Shown: positions 42,822 to 52,206, counted from the first letter of the stretch. The stretch is DNA of 64,000 nt from VXNE01 sp965248075 (GCA_965248075.1 CBDFIL010000002.1:744001-808000), one strand, 5' to 3'. The notes: a model not told the origin generated them from the sequence alone. A program made the numbers and translations.

Positions 42822-45220
42822 ATCTGGTAGCCGACTTCCAGTCCGATCTGGCGCGGGTTGTGCCAGTAGAACGTCGCCAGGAGGTCCCGGCCGCGCAGAA
42901 TCTCGTCGTTCGCGAGATTCGTGCCGAAGAGCGCGATTCGCCACTTTTGGTCGGGGTTGCGCAATGTGACGCGGGCGTTGATCTTCTTGTAGCTGGGCAC
43001 CATGATCGTGTTTTGTGAGTCAGCGAACTGATTGGCTACCCAGGCATGATCCAGGTGCAGGTCCAGTGACCAATCGTTGGCGACAGGCACCGAGTAGTCG
43101 AGGGCGATGGACACGCTGTCGCCGGGCGCGTACCGCAGCTCGTTGCCGTCCTCGGCGTTCTGATAGGGCACTCCGACTTCCGTTACCTCGCTGTCGTTGA
43201 TGTCGGCCGCAAGCCGCACGCTGAACTGTTCGGTGACGAAAGCGTTCAGCTCCACCTCGAACCCCGTGATCTCGGCGCCACCGCTGTTGACGTTGTGACT
43301 GTCGCCTCCCGGAGCGATGGCGGGGTCGTTGACGTAGACGAGCATGTCCTCCCAGTCGAGATAGTAGGCCGAAGCCAGGACGGTGGCGCGGCCGTCCCAT
43401 AGCGTCGCCTTCAGTCCAAGCTCGTAGTTGTCCAGTTCATCGCCGTCAAAGAACAGGCGGGACAGGGAGTCGACGATGTTCTGCTCGAGCCCTGCGATGA
43501 CCGCTGCTCGAGTGGCGTCGTCAAAGGCCGGGTTGACCCTTGCGCTCTGGATCCCTGGTTCAAAGATGGTGGAGACATAGAACTCGAGGTTGTTGTTGAC
43601 GTTGCCCGGGCGGAAGCCGGTGGTGTAGTTGAAATACAGCAGGAGGTCATCTCGGGGCAGCCAGGACAGCACGAGCTTCGGTGATACGGGGGTATCGTCG
43701 GTGTCGGTGCCGGTATTCGTGAACTCCTGCTCGAGATTGGAGACCCGCGCGCCAAGCGTGATCTCCAGCGTCTCGGTGATGTCCCAACTCACTTCGCCGA
43801 ATACTGCGTACTCCTCGAGGAAGTCGGTATGGGTGTTGGCGGGCACCATCAGCAGAGGATCGAACACAAGACCGAAAGCTTCGCGACCGGGGTGGTAGCC
43901 CGCCTTTTGCCGGTTCTGAGTGTGATCTTCGCTGTCCTTCCAGAAGAACCCCGCCGTCCAACGGAGGGCCTTGTCCGCCGGCGACACCAGGCGAAACTCC
44001 TGCACCCAGCGCTCACTGTAAAAGCCGGCTATGTTGCTGATTGCCTGAAGGTTCATACCGTCGCCCGTGAAACTCAGACCGGCGAAGGAGAACGCTCCCG
44101 GCCATCCGGGACAGGGAATGCCGAAGTTCACCAGGGCGATGCAAGCCGGATCGTCCGGATCGGCCAGGGCTGCACCGCCGTAGTAGTAATCCAGGGTTCT
44201 CGCACCCGTTTCGGAGGACTCGGAAATCGAAGGAATCTGTCGGTCGGTAAAGGACGTCAACGAGTGCAATGTTGCCCAGCCCAGATCCCATTCGACATCC
44301 AGGCTGTATATATCGACCGTATCTTCGGATTCCGGCGCAAGTCCGGGAATCCGGCCGTGCAATGCATCGTATGCTCGAAACGTTCCCACACCGCCCTTGG
44401 TCTCCTGCACGCTGTGGTGCACGGTACCCGTTACCATGAATGTGTCGCCTTCATAGCGTACGGCCGCACGAACCCCCGTGGACTGCGCCTCGTTGAAGTC
44501 CTCTTCGAACGGCAGCAGGTTGTCGACATATCCAGCCGTTGTCGATCGCCATGCGGTCAGCCTGAACGCGGCATTGTCCGACAGGGGGACGTTGATCATG
44601 CCATCTATCCGATTGGACATGTCGTCCGACTCTTCCATGGAGGAGAACCCGAGGTTGACCGCGGCATCGAACGCAGTCGCGTCAGGTTTCTTGTAGATGT
44701 AGCGGATGGTGCCGCCCTGCGAACCCTCTCCGAAAAGCGTGCCTTGGGGCCCCTTCAGGACCTCGACGCGTTCGATGTCAAAGAGCGTGCCGCTGACCTG
44801 GTTGTCGGGACCGAGCGCCGCGGTCACCGGGGTGCCGTCCAGATACACCCCGACCGTCGCTCCGGTGGGCGCGTAACCGATGTGGCCGCTCTGTGACGAG
44901 ATGCCCCGGATCGTGTAGCGAGCCTGTCCGTTCAGAGCGCCCTGCATGCTCAACCCGGGGATCATCGTATAGAGGTCTTCCATGCTCTGGGCGCCGAGGT
45001 CTTCCACGAGCGCGTCGGAAATGGCGCTGATCGCCTGGGGCGTCTTCATCAACGAGGTCTCACGATAGGTCGCGGTGACGATGACCTCTTCAATGAGGCG
45101 CTGTCCTTCGGCTGCCTCGGCTTCTTCGGCGCTTGCAGCTGAACAGACGGCGGTTGCGAAGGCGGTGGGAACCACCAGGGCAACGACAAGCGGGTGGTGC
45201 GGCCGCAAGAAACGGGCCAT
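42818..45220 (-). CDS. TonB-dependent receptor
   Basis: An outer-membrane beta-barrel importing a scarce nutrient with TonB energy. 800 residues from the ATG at 45220 (GGGGAGAG box). A signal peptide (VVALVVPTAFATAVCSAASA) precedes a TonB box (EEVIVTATYRE). The plug domain has TPQAISAISDALVEDLGAQSMEDLYTMIPGL, IRGISSQ and VEVLKGPQGTLFGEGSQGGTIRYIYKKP. The barrel ends in WHNPRQIGLEVGYQM, without the usual terminal aromatic residue. The last codon is directly followed by a REP-derived TAG, so the native C-terminus may have been trimmed by one or two residues. The family is close to those importing complex carbohydrates or siderophores; ligand unknown. Confidence 0.93.
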   Translation of the reverse strand: MARFLRPHHPLVVALVVPTAFATAVCSAASAEEAEAAEGQRLIEEVIVTATYRETSLMKTPQAISAISDALVEDLGAQSMEDLYTMIPGLSMQGALNGQARYTIRGISSQSGHIGYAPTGATVGVYLDGTPVTAALGPDNQVSGTLFDIERVEVLKGPQGTLFGEGSQGGTIRYIYKKPDATAFDAAVNLGFSSMEESDDMSNRIDGMINVPLSDNAAFRLTAWRSTTAGYVDNLLPFEEDFNEAQSTGVRAAVRYEGDTFMVTGTVHHSVQETKGGVGTFRAYDALHGRIPGLAPESEDTVDIYSLDVEWDLGWATLHSLTSFTDRQIPSISESSETGARTLDYYYGGAALADPDDPACIALVNFGIPCPGWPGAFSFAGLSFTGDGMNLQAISNIAGFYSERWVQEFRLVSPADKALRWTAGFFWKDSEDHTQNRQKAGYHPGREAFGLVFDPLLMVPANTHTDFLEEYAVFGEVSWDITETLEITLGARVSNLEQEFTNTGTDTDDTPVSPKLVLSWLPRDDLLLYFNYTTGFRPGNVNNNLEFYVSTIFEPGIQSARVNPAFDDATRAAVIAGLEQNIVDSLSRLFFDGDELDNYELGLKATLWDGRATVLASAYYLDWEDMLVYVNDPAIAPGGDSHNVNSGGAEITGFEVELNAFVTEQFSVRLAADINDSEVTEVGVPYQNAEDGNELRYAPGDSVSIALDYSVPVANDWSLDLHLDHAWVANQFADSQNTIMVPSYKKINARVTLRNPDQKWRIALFGTNLANDEILRGRDLLATFYWHNPRQIGLEVGYQM

Positions 45221-45344
45221 GTTCTCTCTCCCCGGGGATTGCTTCGGATGTAGCTTGCACGCGCGAGCCTGTCGCGTCAACGGCAGTCAACGGCAGGTCA
45301 AGATGTCCTTGACCCGCCTTAAGGCGGCGGGAGACGATGGAGAC

Positions 45345-46160
45345 ATGTCCGAGTCGTTGACGACGCCGCGCAGCGACACGCTCCCGCCCGACGCGATCTC
45401 CGACGTGCTCCTGCCCGTCGTCGAGGAGCTCGGTCTCCTGGGCAATTGCCGGCAGCTCGCCGCAGAAGGCTGGACCGTCATCGAGAACGCCGCCGACCCG
45501 GAGTTCGTTGCGCGCCTGCGCCAGTGCATCCTGGGCGAGGGCACCAGCTTCATGCGCCTCGACAAGGATCCCGTCTACGCCGAGGCGGCCCTGAATCCGA
45601 AGGTCATGGCGATCGCGGAGTTCTCGGTCGGCCGGGGTTTTCTCCTCTACGGACTGACCACCACCGTGCGCGGGGAGGGCGCCCTGGCCATGCACGTCCA
45701 CGCCGACCAGGCCCTCGTCCCGGCCCCGTTTCCCGAGCACAACATGATGCTCGTCGCGTGCTGGGCCTGCGACGACTGTACGAAGGCAGGCGGCGGCACG
45801 CTGGTCGTTCCCGGCACCGGGGCGCTGCGCCGCCACCCGCGCGAGGAAGAGGCCGCCGACCTGTCGCGCGCCATCGCGATCGAGTGTACGGCGGGCTCCA
45901 TCATCGTCTGGGACGGCAGCATCTGGCACGGCAACTGGCCGCGGACACTCGCAGGGGAACGGGTCCTGCTGCACGCCGTCTACACCCGCCTGCTGATGCG
46001 GCCGGGCGAGAGCTATGCACACGTTGCCGACGAGCTCATCGCGACCTACGGGACGCGGATGTCACAGCTCCTCGGTCGCGAGGACTACCTGCAGGAGAAG
46101 GACTTCGACTGGGTGAACGACCCGAGGAACCTGCAGACCGGGATCAACGTGAAGCTGTGA
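45345..46160 (+). CDS. Phytanoyl-CoA dioxygenase (PhyH) family protein, copy 2
   Basis: 271 residues, paralogue of the gene at 37112, by eye about half identical. The iron site is H and D in HVHADQALVP and H in IWHGNWPRTLAGER, with the Arg for 2-oxoglutarate. It keeps the subfamily head SDTLPPDAISDVLLPVVEELGLLGNCRQLAAEGWTVIE and the ending GTRMSQLLGREDYL. It diverges from the TonB receptor, with the two starts 124 bp apart, so uptake and oxidation of one substrate may be co-regulated. Confidence 0.88.
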   Translation: MSESLTTPRSDTLPPDAISDVLLPVVEELGLLGNCRQLAAEGWTVIENAADPEFVARLRQCILGEGTSFMRLDKDPVYAEAALNPKVMAIAEFSVGRGFLLYGLTTTVRGEGALAMHVHADQALVPAPFPEHNMMLVACWACDDCTKAGGGTLVVPGTGALRRHPREEEAADLSRAIAIECTAGSIIVWDGSIWHGNWPRTLAGERVLLHAVYTRLLMRPGESYAHVADELIATYGTRMSQLLGREDYLQEKDFDWVNDPRNLQTGINVKL

Positions 46161-46167
46161 TGCGCAA

Positions 46168-46944
46168 TCAAACGCCCCTTACCAGTCCGCCATCCACCAG
46201 GAGACAGGTCCCGGACACGTAAGAGGCCAGCTCCGAAGTCAGAAAGTAAACCACTTCAGCGATTTCCTCAGGTTTTCCGAAGCGCTTCAAGGGGATGGGT
46301 TGGCTCAACTCTGTCATCACTTCCTCAGGTGATCGGCCTGTTTCCCTGGCCGTTCTGGTCACACCCTCTTGAACAATGTAGGTATCGATGTAACCGGGTT
46401 CCACCGCATTGAAGCGCAGTCCCCTGGAACCGTACTCCCGAGTCATCAGTTTGACCCAGGCCGCAATGCCCCCTCTGAAGACCGAAGACGCAGGCATGAT
46501 ATCAAGGGGTTCGATGGCCGCGAGAGACGATATCACCACAACCGAAGCCTCTTTCTGTTCCAACAATGAAGGCAGGGCTGTTTTGACGACAGCCAACATA
46601 CTCTGATAGATCGCGTCGTAGCTCTGCTGCCAATCAGACAGGCTCAGTTGTGAAATGGGGGCTTTAACCGAGTGAGGGGGGTTCACGATCACGTGATCCA
46701 GACCCTTCCACTTCTGAATCACACCAGAGACAAAGCTCTGGGTGGAATTCAGGTCCATCAGGTCCACCGGACGAGCGATCACTTGCGAACCAAACTGTTC
46801 TTCTATTGCGCTTAACTGATCTTCGGATCGTGCGCACAGCGCCACGCGAGCACCGTCCTTCAGATACAGATCCACAATAGACCGCCCCAAACCTTGCGTT
46901 CCCGCTGTTACCAATATTCTCTTGTCTTTGAATGATATTTCCAT
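46168..46944 (-). CDS. Atypical SDR-fold protein lacking the catalytic Tyr and Lys
   Basis: 258 residues from the ATG at 46944. The fold is SDR: cofactor loop TAGTQGLG, LCARSEDQL, a Ser in VISSLAAIEP, and a C-terminal SGTCLLVDGGL. The active site is not: where YxxxK is expected the sequence reads SSVFRGGIAAW, so Tyr is Phe and Lys is Ile, and NNAG is VNPPH. It may bind NAD(P) without normal dehydrogenase chemistry. Base composition is much less GC-rich than the neighbours (about half AT by eye), which suggests recent acquisition. Convergent with PhyH copy 2 (7-bp gap). Confidence 0.85.
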   Translation of the reverse strand: MEISFKDKRILVTAGTQGLGRSIVDLYLKDGARVALCARSEDQLSAIEEQFGSQVIARPVDLMDLNSTQSFVSGVIQKWKGLDHVIVNPPHSVKAPISQLSLSDWQQSYDAIYQSMLAVVKTALPSLLEQKEASVVVISSLAAIEPLDIMPASSVFRGGIAAWVKLMTREYGSRGLRFNAVEPGYIDTYIVQEGVTRTARETGRSPEEVMTELSQPIPLKRFGKPEEIAEVVYFLTSELASYVSGTCLLVDGGLVRGV

Positions 46945-47055
46945 AATCCTTACTCTGGGTGGGCCGCCTCGGCTGCGTGAAATGTAACGGACGGCGGCTT
47001 GACTCCGACGCAGTTGGCAAACTAGCATCCTCAAGAGCAAAGAGGAAAGGAATTC

Positions 47056-48213
47056 ATGGCGATTCCCATCATCGATTCGGACACCCACGTCACCGAACCG
47101 GCCGACCTGTGGACCAGCCGGGTCGCCTCAAAGTGGGGCGACCGGATTCCACACGTGAAATGGGACGCGGAGAGCCAGACGGAGGTCTGGTTCATCGGTG
47201 ACCAGAATCTCGGCCCCGCAGCGGCGAGCGCCAGCTACGGCTGGAAGGACCATTGGCCCTCGGTACCGCCGACCCTGGCCGACGCGCACCCGGCGTCCTA
47301 CGACGCGGCCGAGCGCCTGAAGGTGATGGACGCCAGTGGCATCTACGCCGAGGTCCTTTATCCGAACGTCGGTGGTTTCGGCTCGACGGTCTTCCTCAAG
47401 AGCAGGGAACCGGAGCTGGTGCTGGAATGCGTGCGTGCCTACAACGACTTCCTGATCGACTGGATCCAGCCGGCCCCCGAGCGCTTCGTACCGGTGGCGG
47501 CGCTGCCTTTCTGGGACGTGCCGGCCTCGGTGAAGGAGATCGAGCGGGCCGCCTCGATCGGACACCGGGCCGTGCTGTTCAGCGGCGCGCCGCACGAGCA
47601 CGGCATGCCCTACCTCGCGGATCGCCACTGGGATCCGATCTGGGCGGCCGCCCAGGCGGCCGGCCTTTCCGTCAGCCTGCACGTCGGGAGCGGCGACCTG
47701 ACGGACCTGTTTCGCCCGGAGCGTACGGAGATCGAGGGCAGCGCGGTCACGTACGCGCGCGGCGGAGCCTCGGTGATCCAGGACGCGGCGCGCCACCTCG
47801 TCGACCTCCTGCTGTCGGGCATCCTGCCGCGCTTTCCGGAGCTCATCTTCGTCTCGGTGGAGAGCGGCATCGGCTGGATTCCCTTCATGCTCGAGACCTG
47901 CGACTACCACTTCCTGCGCGGCGATGTGCGCGCCCAGCGCCCGGAGTTCGAGCTGCTGCCGAGCGACTACTTCCGGCGCCAGGTGTACGGCTGCTACTGG
48001 TTCGAGAGCATCGCTCCGCGCCTGCTGCTGGACGAGATCGGCGTCGACCGTATCATGTTCGAGACCGACTTCCCGCACCCGACCTGCCTCGGGCCGGAGC
48101 TGGTGGCGGATGTGGTCGAAAACGCCCTCGGAGGGCAGAGCGAGCAGGTGAAGCGCGCCATCCTCTGGGACAACGCGGCTGCGCTGTACGGCATCGAGGC
48201 CCCACGGGGCTGA
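47056..48213 (+). CDS. Amidohydrolase family protein (ACMSD-like)
   Basis: 385 residues of the amidohydrolase-2 group that includes 2-amino-3-carboxymuconate semialdehyde decarboxylase. The N-terminal metal motif is IIDSDTHVTEP (DxH variant of HxH). Later LSVSLHVGSGD holds a His ligand, FVSVESGIGWIPFMLE a conserved Glu, and MFETDFPHPTCLGP the final Asp. Such enzymes decarboxylate or hydrolyse ring-cleavage products and related acids. Start ATG with AAAGGAA upstream. The monooxygenase gene follows 16 bp later, so the two probably act in sequence. Confidence 0.9.
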   Translation: MAIPIIDSDTHVTEPADLWTSRVASKWGDRIPHVKWDAESQTEVWFIGDQNLGPAAASASYGWKDHWPSVPPTLADAHPASYDAAERLKVMDASGIYAEVLYPNVGGFGSTVFLKSREPELVLECVRAYNDFLIDWIQPAPERFVPVAALPFWDVPASVKEIERAASIGHRAVLFSGAPHEHGMPYLADRHWDPIWAAAQAAGLSVSLHVGSGDLTDLFRPERTEIEGSAVTYARGGASVIQDAARHLVDLLLSGILPRFPELIFVSVESGIGWIPFMLETCDYHFLRGDVRAQRPEFELLPSDYFRRQVYGCYWFESIAPRLLLDEIGVDRIMFETDFPHPTCLGPELVADVVENALGGQSEQVKRAILWDNAAALYGIEAPRG

Positions 48214-48229
48214 CCAGCCTTGGGTACCG

Positions 48230-49847
48230 ATGAGAGGGGCAGGGGCTTTGAAACAACTTGACGCCATTGTGATCGGGGCTGGTTTCGGGGGTCTCAGGGC
48301 GCTGCTCGAACTCCGCGGCCTGGGCCTCGAGACGAGAGTTCTCGAAGCGGGGGACGGAGTCGGCGGCACCTGGTACTGGAATCGATACCCGGGTGCTCGG
48401 AGCGACAGCGAAGCCTGGTCCTATTGCTACTCGTTTTCCCGGGAACTATGGGACGAGTGGGACTGGCCCGATCGCCTGCCTGGCCAATCCGACGTGCTGG
48501 CGTACCTCGACCATGTTGCCGATCGCATGGACCTGCGCAAGGACATCGTTCTCAATGCCAAGGCAATTCGGGCCGAGTACCGCGAGCCGGAAGGGGACTG
48601 GCAGGTCGAGACGGAAGGTGGCGGCAGCTATCGAAGCCGGTATCTCGTAAGCGCCGGGGGCATCCTGTCCGTCCCGATCCAGCCTCGATTTGACGGCCTG
48701 GAAACGTTCGAAGGCGATTGGTACATGACTGGCCGATGGCCGGCCGGGGGCGTCGACGTTGCCGGAAAGAGGGTCGCCATCGTCGGAAGCGGCGCCACGG
48801 CGGTGCAGGTACTGCCGGTGACGGCAAAGAAAGCGGAGCACGTCACGCTTTTCCAGAGAACCCCAAACTATGTGATACCTGCCCGAAACCGACCGTTGGA
48901 GGATGACGAGCGCGAGGCGTTGAAATCGGGATATGAAGAGATCTGGCAGCAAGTGCGGAACCAGGTCTTCGCACTGCCGATTCCGCCGGCCAACCGGGTG
49001 GCGGACGGATTTCCGCCTGACGAGATCGAACGTATTCTCGAGCGCGGTTGGGAACACGGTGGATTTCACTTCATCTTTGAGACCTTTGACGACCTGTTGG
49101 TAAACGAACGATCGAACGCACTCGCTGCCGAGTTCATCAGGAAGAAGATCAGGACCATAGTCGAAGATCCGGCTGTCGCGGAGGCGCTCTGTCCCCAATA
49201 TCCCCTGATGGCCAAGCGCCCGCCGCTCGGAACCGAGTACTACGAAGCGTTCAACAGGGACAACGTATCCTTTGTGGACGTAAGCGAAGTACCGATCAGC
49301 GAGATCACCCCCGCGGGACTCCGTGTGGGAGACCGGAAAGTCGACTGCGATGTGATCATCTTCGCCCTCGGGTTCGACGCGGGAACGGGCGCTCTGAGCG
49401 CGATTGACGTCACGGGTAGGGGAGGCGTCACGATCCGGGAAAAGTGGCGCGAGGGCCCGCGAACTCATCTCGGCATCATGGTCGACGAATTCCCGAACCT
49501 GTTCATGATCTCCGGTCCGCAGAGTCCGTTCGCCAATATTCCGCCGGTTGTGGAGAACTCGGTCAACTGGATAGGGAAGGCGATCTCGGCGATCAGAGCG
49601 AAACGGGCGGTGTCCATCGAACCGGAAGAGGAGAGCGTGGTTGCGTGGGAAGCTGCTGTTGAACCAGTACGTGGATGCTACCGTGATACGTCACGGCAGC
49701 GATGTCCGTTCCTGGTTCCTGGGGGCCAACGTCGAGGGAAAGCCAACCAGGACGCAGTTCCACTTTGGAGGCGCAACAACGTATTTCGCCCAACTGGAAC
49801 AGGCTATAGCAGCTGATTTCGACGAGTTTCGCTTCCACTATCGCTGA
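48230..49847 (+). CDS. Flavin monooxygenase, Baeyer-Villiger type, frameshifted near the 3' end
   Basis: A FAD/NADPH enzyme turning ketones into esters or lactones. FAD loop GAGFGGL is followed by GDGVGGTWYWNRYPGARSD, classical for this class; the NADPH loop is GSGATAVQVLP. The fingerprint FxGxxxHTxxWP reads FEGDWYMTGRWP, with Met for His. At about 49648 the frame breaks: up to SVVAWE it is in one frame, and the family-typical end (LLLNQYVDATVIRHGSDVRSWFLGANVEGKP ... FRFHYR) continues one base off to a stop at 49847. Real damage or one-base assembly error cannot be told apart here. A TTG at 48248 is an alternative start. Confidence 0.87.
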
Positions 49848-49857
49848 AGGGCCAGCC

Positions 49858-50757
49858 GTGGCGAACACCGTCGATGAAGCCGGCCTGCGGAAGGAACTGG
49901 TCGCCCAGCCCGCATTTCTCACCAGGGGCCGTGATGATCGCGGAGGATTTTGGCCCTGTGCGCGTGCTCGGGACCGAAAGCATAGCGGGGACTACGGTTG
50001 AGGGACCACGTGCGCAAGCACGGGCCCGTGTGTACACGGGGCCAAAAGACCCGCGAGGGCGCGGCCAGCGCAGTCCGTACTCGGCACGATCATCGGCAAT
50101 CGCGGTCAACTTCTTGAAACCCAAAAGCCTTTTGACGCCGACAAGCGGCCTGGTGAGAAATGCGGGCTAGTACCGCCGGGTCTGCGCGATCGGCCTGAAC
50201 GAGCTGTCGTCGGGGAACGTGAGCGTCCGGTTTGGCGCCGGGATGCTGATCTCGGCCAGCGGGGCGTCGGCGGAGAGCATTGGCGAGGAGTCGGTGGTCG
50301 AGGTCTCCCTCGGCGGGGCGTGGCGCGGCGCCCACCGACCCTCGTCGGAATGGCAGATGCACGCGGCCATCTACGCGCGGCACGCCGCGGCCGGGGCCAT
50401 CGTGCACACGCACTCGGACCATTGCGTCGCGGTGGCGAGCCACGGAACGCCGCTGCCGGGGTTCCACTACCTGGTGGGCCTGTTCGGCGGCGTCGACGTG
50501 CCCTGTGTTCCGTACGCGACTTTCGGCACCCGGGCGCTGGCCGACGGCGCGGCGCGGCGCTCGCCGACCGCACGGCGTGCCTCGAAAACCACGGCATGAT
50601 CTGCCGCGCGCCCACGCTGGAGCGGGCGGTCGAGCAGGCCCATCGCCTGGAGATCCTGTGCCGGCAGTACGTACTGGCGCGCGCGCTGGGCGAGCCCAGG
50701 CTCCGGACGGACGCCGAGTGGGAGGAGTTCTTCGAGAGGGCCGCGGAATACCGGTGT
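49858..50757 (+). pseudogene. Class II aldolase/adducin family gene, disrupted
   Basis: Reads as a broken aldolase-type gene. The first codons (GTG at 49858: ANTVDEAGLRKELVA) are cut by a 262-bp MITE-like element at 49907-50168. The gene resumes in YRRVCAIGLNELSSGNVSVRFG, then PSSEWQMHAAIYARHAAAGAIVHTHSDHCVAVA with the zinc His pair HTHSDH. Near 50558 the frame shifts by one base to ALADRTACLENHGMICRAPTLERAVEQAHRLEIL. The 3' end runs into a REP element. It could not make a full enzyme. It lies 11 bp after the monooxygenase and was probably part of that operon. Confidence 0.8.
49907..50168. mobile_element. MITE-like element with perfect 20-bp terminal inverted repeats
   Basis: 262 bp bounded by AGCCCGCATTTCTCACCAGG and its exact complement. 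It has no transposase gene; its inner sequence is GC-rich with several small palindromes (GTGCGCAAGCAC-like). It sits in codon 16-17 of the aldolase gene, whose reading frame can be joined across it. Target duplication is not clear. The ends look like those of a full-size IS that I cannot name. Confidence 0.75.
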
Positions 50758-50793
50758 AGGGGACGGGCTTGTCCCGTCCCGTGTCGAATTCAC
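50756..50793. repeat. Single REP unit between two truncated gene ends
   Basis: GTAG head, GGGACGGG-CTTGT-CCCGTCCC hairpin and the GTGTCGAATTCAC tail also seen in the 23-kb array. To its left is the 3' end of the aldolase pseudogene, to its right (minus strand) the truncated VOC gene. A deletion ending in the REP is likely. Confidence 0.8.
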
Positions 50794-50796
50794 CCA

Positions 50797-50927
50797 CATC
50801 CCCGGGCGACCTCGAAATCCAGGAAGGCGCCGTAGAACTCCAGCGCGGCGTCGATGTCGCCCACTTCCAGGGCGATGTGGTTGATCCCCACCGCACGGGC
50901 CCTGCGCGGTGCAGCTTCATCGTTCAT
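50797..50927 (-). pseudogene. VOC/glyoxalase family gene, 3' truncated
   Basis: ATG at 50927 with a strong GAGGAGG box. About 43 residues remain: RARAVGINHIALEVGDIDAALEFYGAFLDFEV, the start of a vicinal-oxygen-chelate protein with the first His ligand. The reading frame then enters a REP element and the rest of the family fold (another 80 residues) is missing. Its start overlaps the end of the upstream selenoprotein gene by 11 bases, so it was the second gene of that operon. Confidence 0.75.
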
Positions 50928-52206
50928 CCCTGCGCCTCCTCTGCCCGCTCGCCGCATCCAGGGCCGCGGCCAGCCGCGGTCCGCTCTCGAACCGGTGCAA
51001 CTGGCGCCGCGGCACGAGCCAGTTGGCGCCCAGGAACGCGTACTCCCGGCCGTCCCGCCGCAGGCACTCCTTGCGTGCCTCGTTGAGCACGCGCGCGGCC
51101 GCGGTCTCGTCCCAGAACCAGTTCTCCAGGCTGACCGGGTCCGTGTTCCCGCCCGGCCGCGCCGTCATGGATTCGTTGTAGTACGCCTTGAGATCCTCGG
51201 TGGCCATCTTGAGCGCCATGGCGGGAGAGACCTCGGGCAGCGGGTTGTCCGGCTCGTCGCCCCGGGCGAAGGCGGCGATGAACTCCGCCACCGCGTCCGG
51301 GGCCAGGCCGATGGTGTTCGCGGTGGTGCGTAGCCGCTGCCGGACGGCTTCGCCGTACCAGTTGCGCAGCCCTTCCACCTCGGCCAGAAACGCGTCGGGA
51401 AGCGCGCGTTTGACATCCAGCTCCGAAGCGCTGGCGGCGAAGCTGACCGGGCACGCCAGCGGTGCTTGCGGCTGCATGCCAGCGGGTTCGTCGTCGGGAA
51501 AGTCCTCCAGCACGGGTACGTCCGGGCGCTCGAGCAGCTCGAGGGCGGTCCGCACCACGCGCGTCTGGAACGCCGGGTTGCCGTGCGCACCGATTGGACG
51601 CCCGAGTTCGAACGGCACCCACAGGGCGCGGGGCGGCCGGATGCGCTCGGTGTGGACCCGTATCAGGCTGATCTGCGTAGTGGCTACGCCGGCCTGCTCC
51701 AGAAAGTGACCCAGCGCGCCGACGGCACGCGTGCAGGCGGGTCAGACCGGGACGAGCAGGGCGGCGTCCACCCCCTCGGCCTGCATGGTCTGCGCCAGGT
51801 CCCGGGCGTGGGGCTCGAGGGCCAGGGTGTCGCCGATCGCCCCCATGAAGGAGTAGTGGTCCTCGGCAAGGCTGCCGACGACTCCCGCTGCGACCAGTTC
51901 GCGCAGCCGGTCGAGCGGGAACACGACGTTCCAGTCCTGCTGAAAGCCGGTGCGGTCGAAATTGGTGGAGACATGGCTCATCACCAGTTCGTCCGGCGGG
52001 GTGTCCGCCGGAATGCGCCGGTAATCCAGGGATCCCGGGGAGAAGGGCCGGTCGTCCCGCCGATGCAGGCCGGCGGTCGAGATCAGTGCGAGGCGACGTT
52101 GCGCCAGCGGTGGTCCGGCCACCCGGGGCGTGGTGTCGAACCTGGGACACGGCAGTTTCAGGAAGTGTTCCTGCAGCCGTGGCGACATGCGGTCGAGTCG
52201 GGCCAT
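50917..52206 (-). CDS. GrdB-like selenoprotein (glycine/sarcosine/betaine reductase B family), in-frame TGA as Sec
   Basis: 429 residues if the TGA at 51742-51744 is read as selenocysteine. The frame is open on both sides. Residue 155 begins U-P-A-C, the UPxC/UxxC motif at the Sec site of GrdB/PrdB-type proteins, preceded by GVDAALLVPV. After it RPPRALWVPFELGRPIGAHGNPAFQTRVVRTAL is family-typical. ATG at 52206 with AGGAGA upstream. In clostridia GrdB is the substrate-specific reductase subunit, but aerobic bacteria carry stand-alone homologues of unknown role, and no GrdA or GrdC is seen here. A conventional caller would split it at the TGA. Confidence 0.87.
51714..51730 (-). promoter_or_regulatory. 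Candidate bacterial SECIS hairpin of the GrdB-like gene
   Basis: Nucleotides 12-28 after the TGA fold as GCGUGC / loop CGUCG / GCGCGC (one G-U pair). GU is at 19-20 nt from the TGA, the same distance as in the UGSC gene and within the range SelB needs. Folding was done by eye. Confidence 0.45.
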
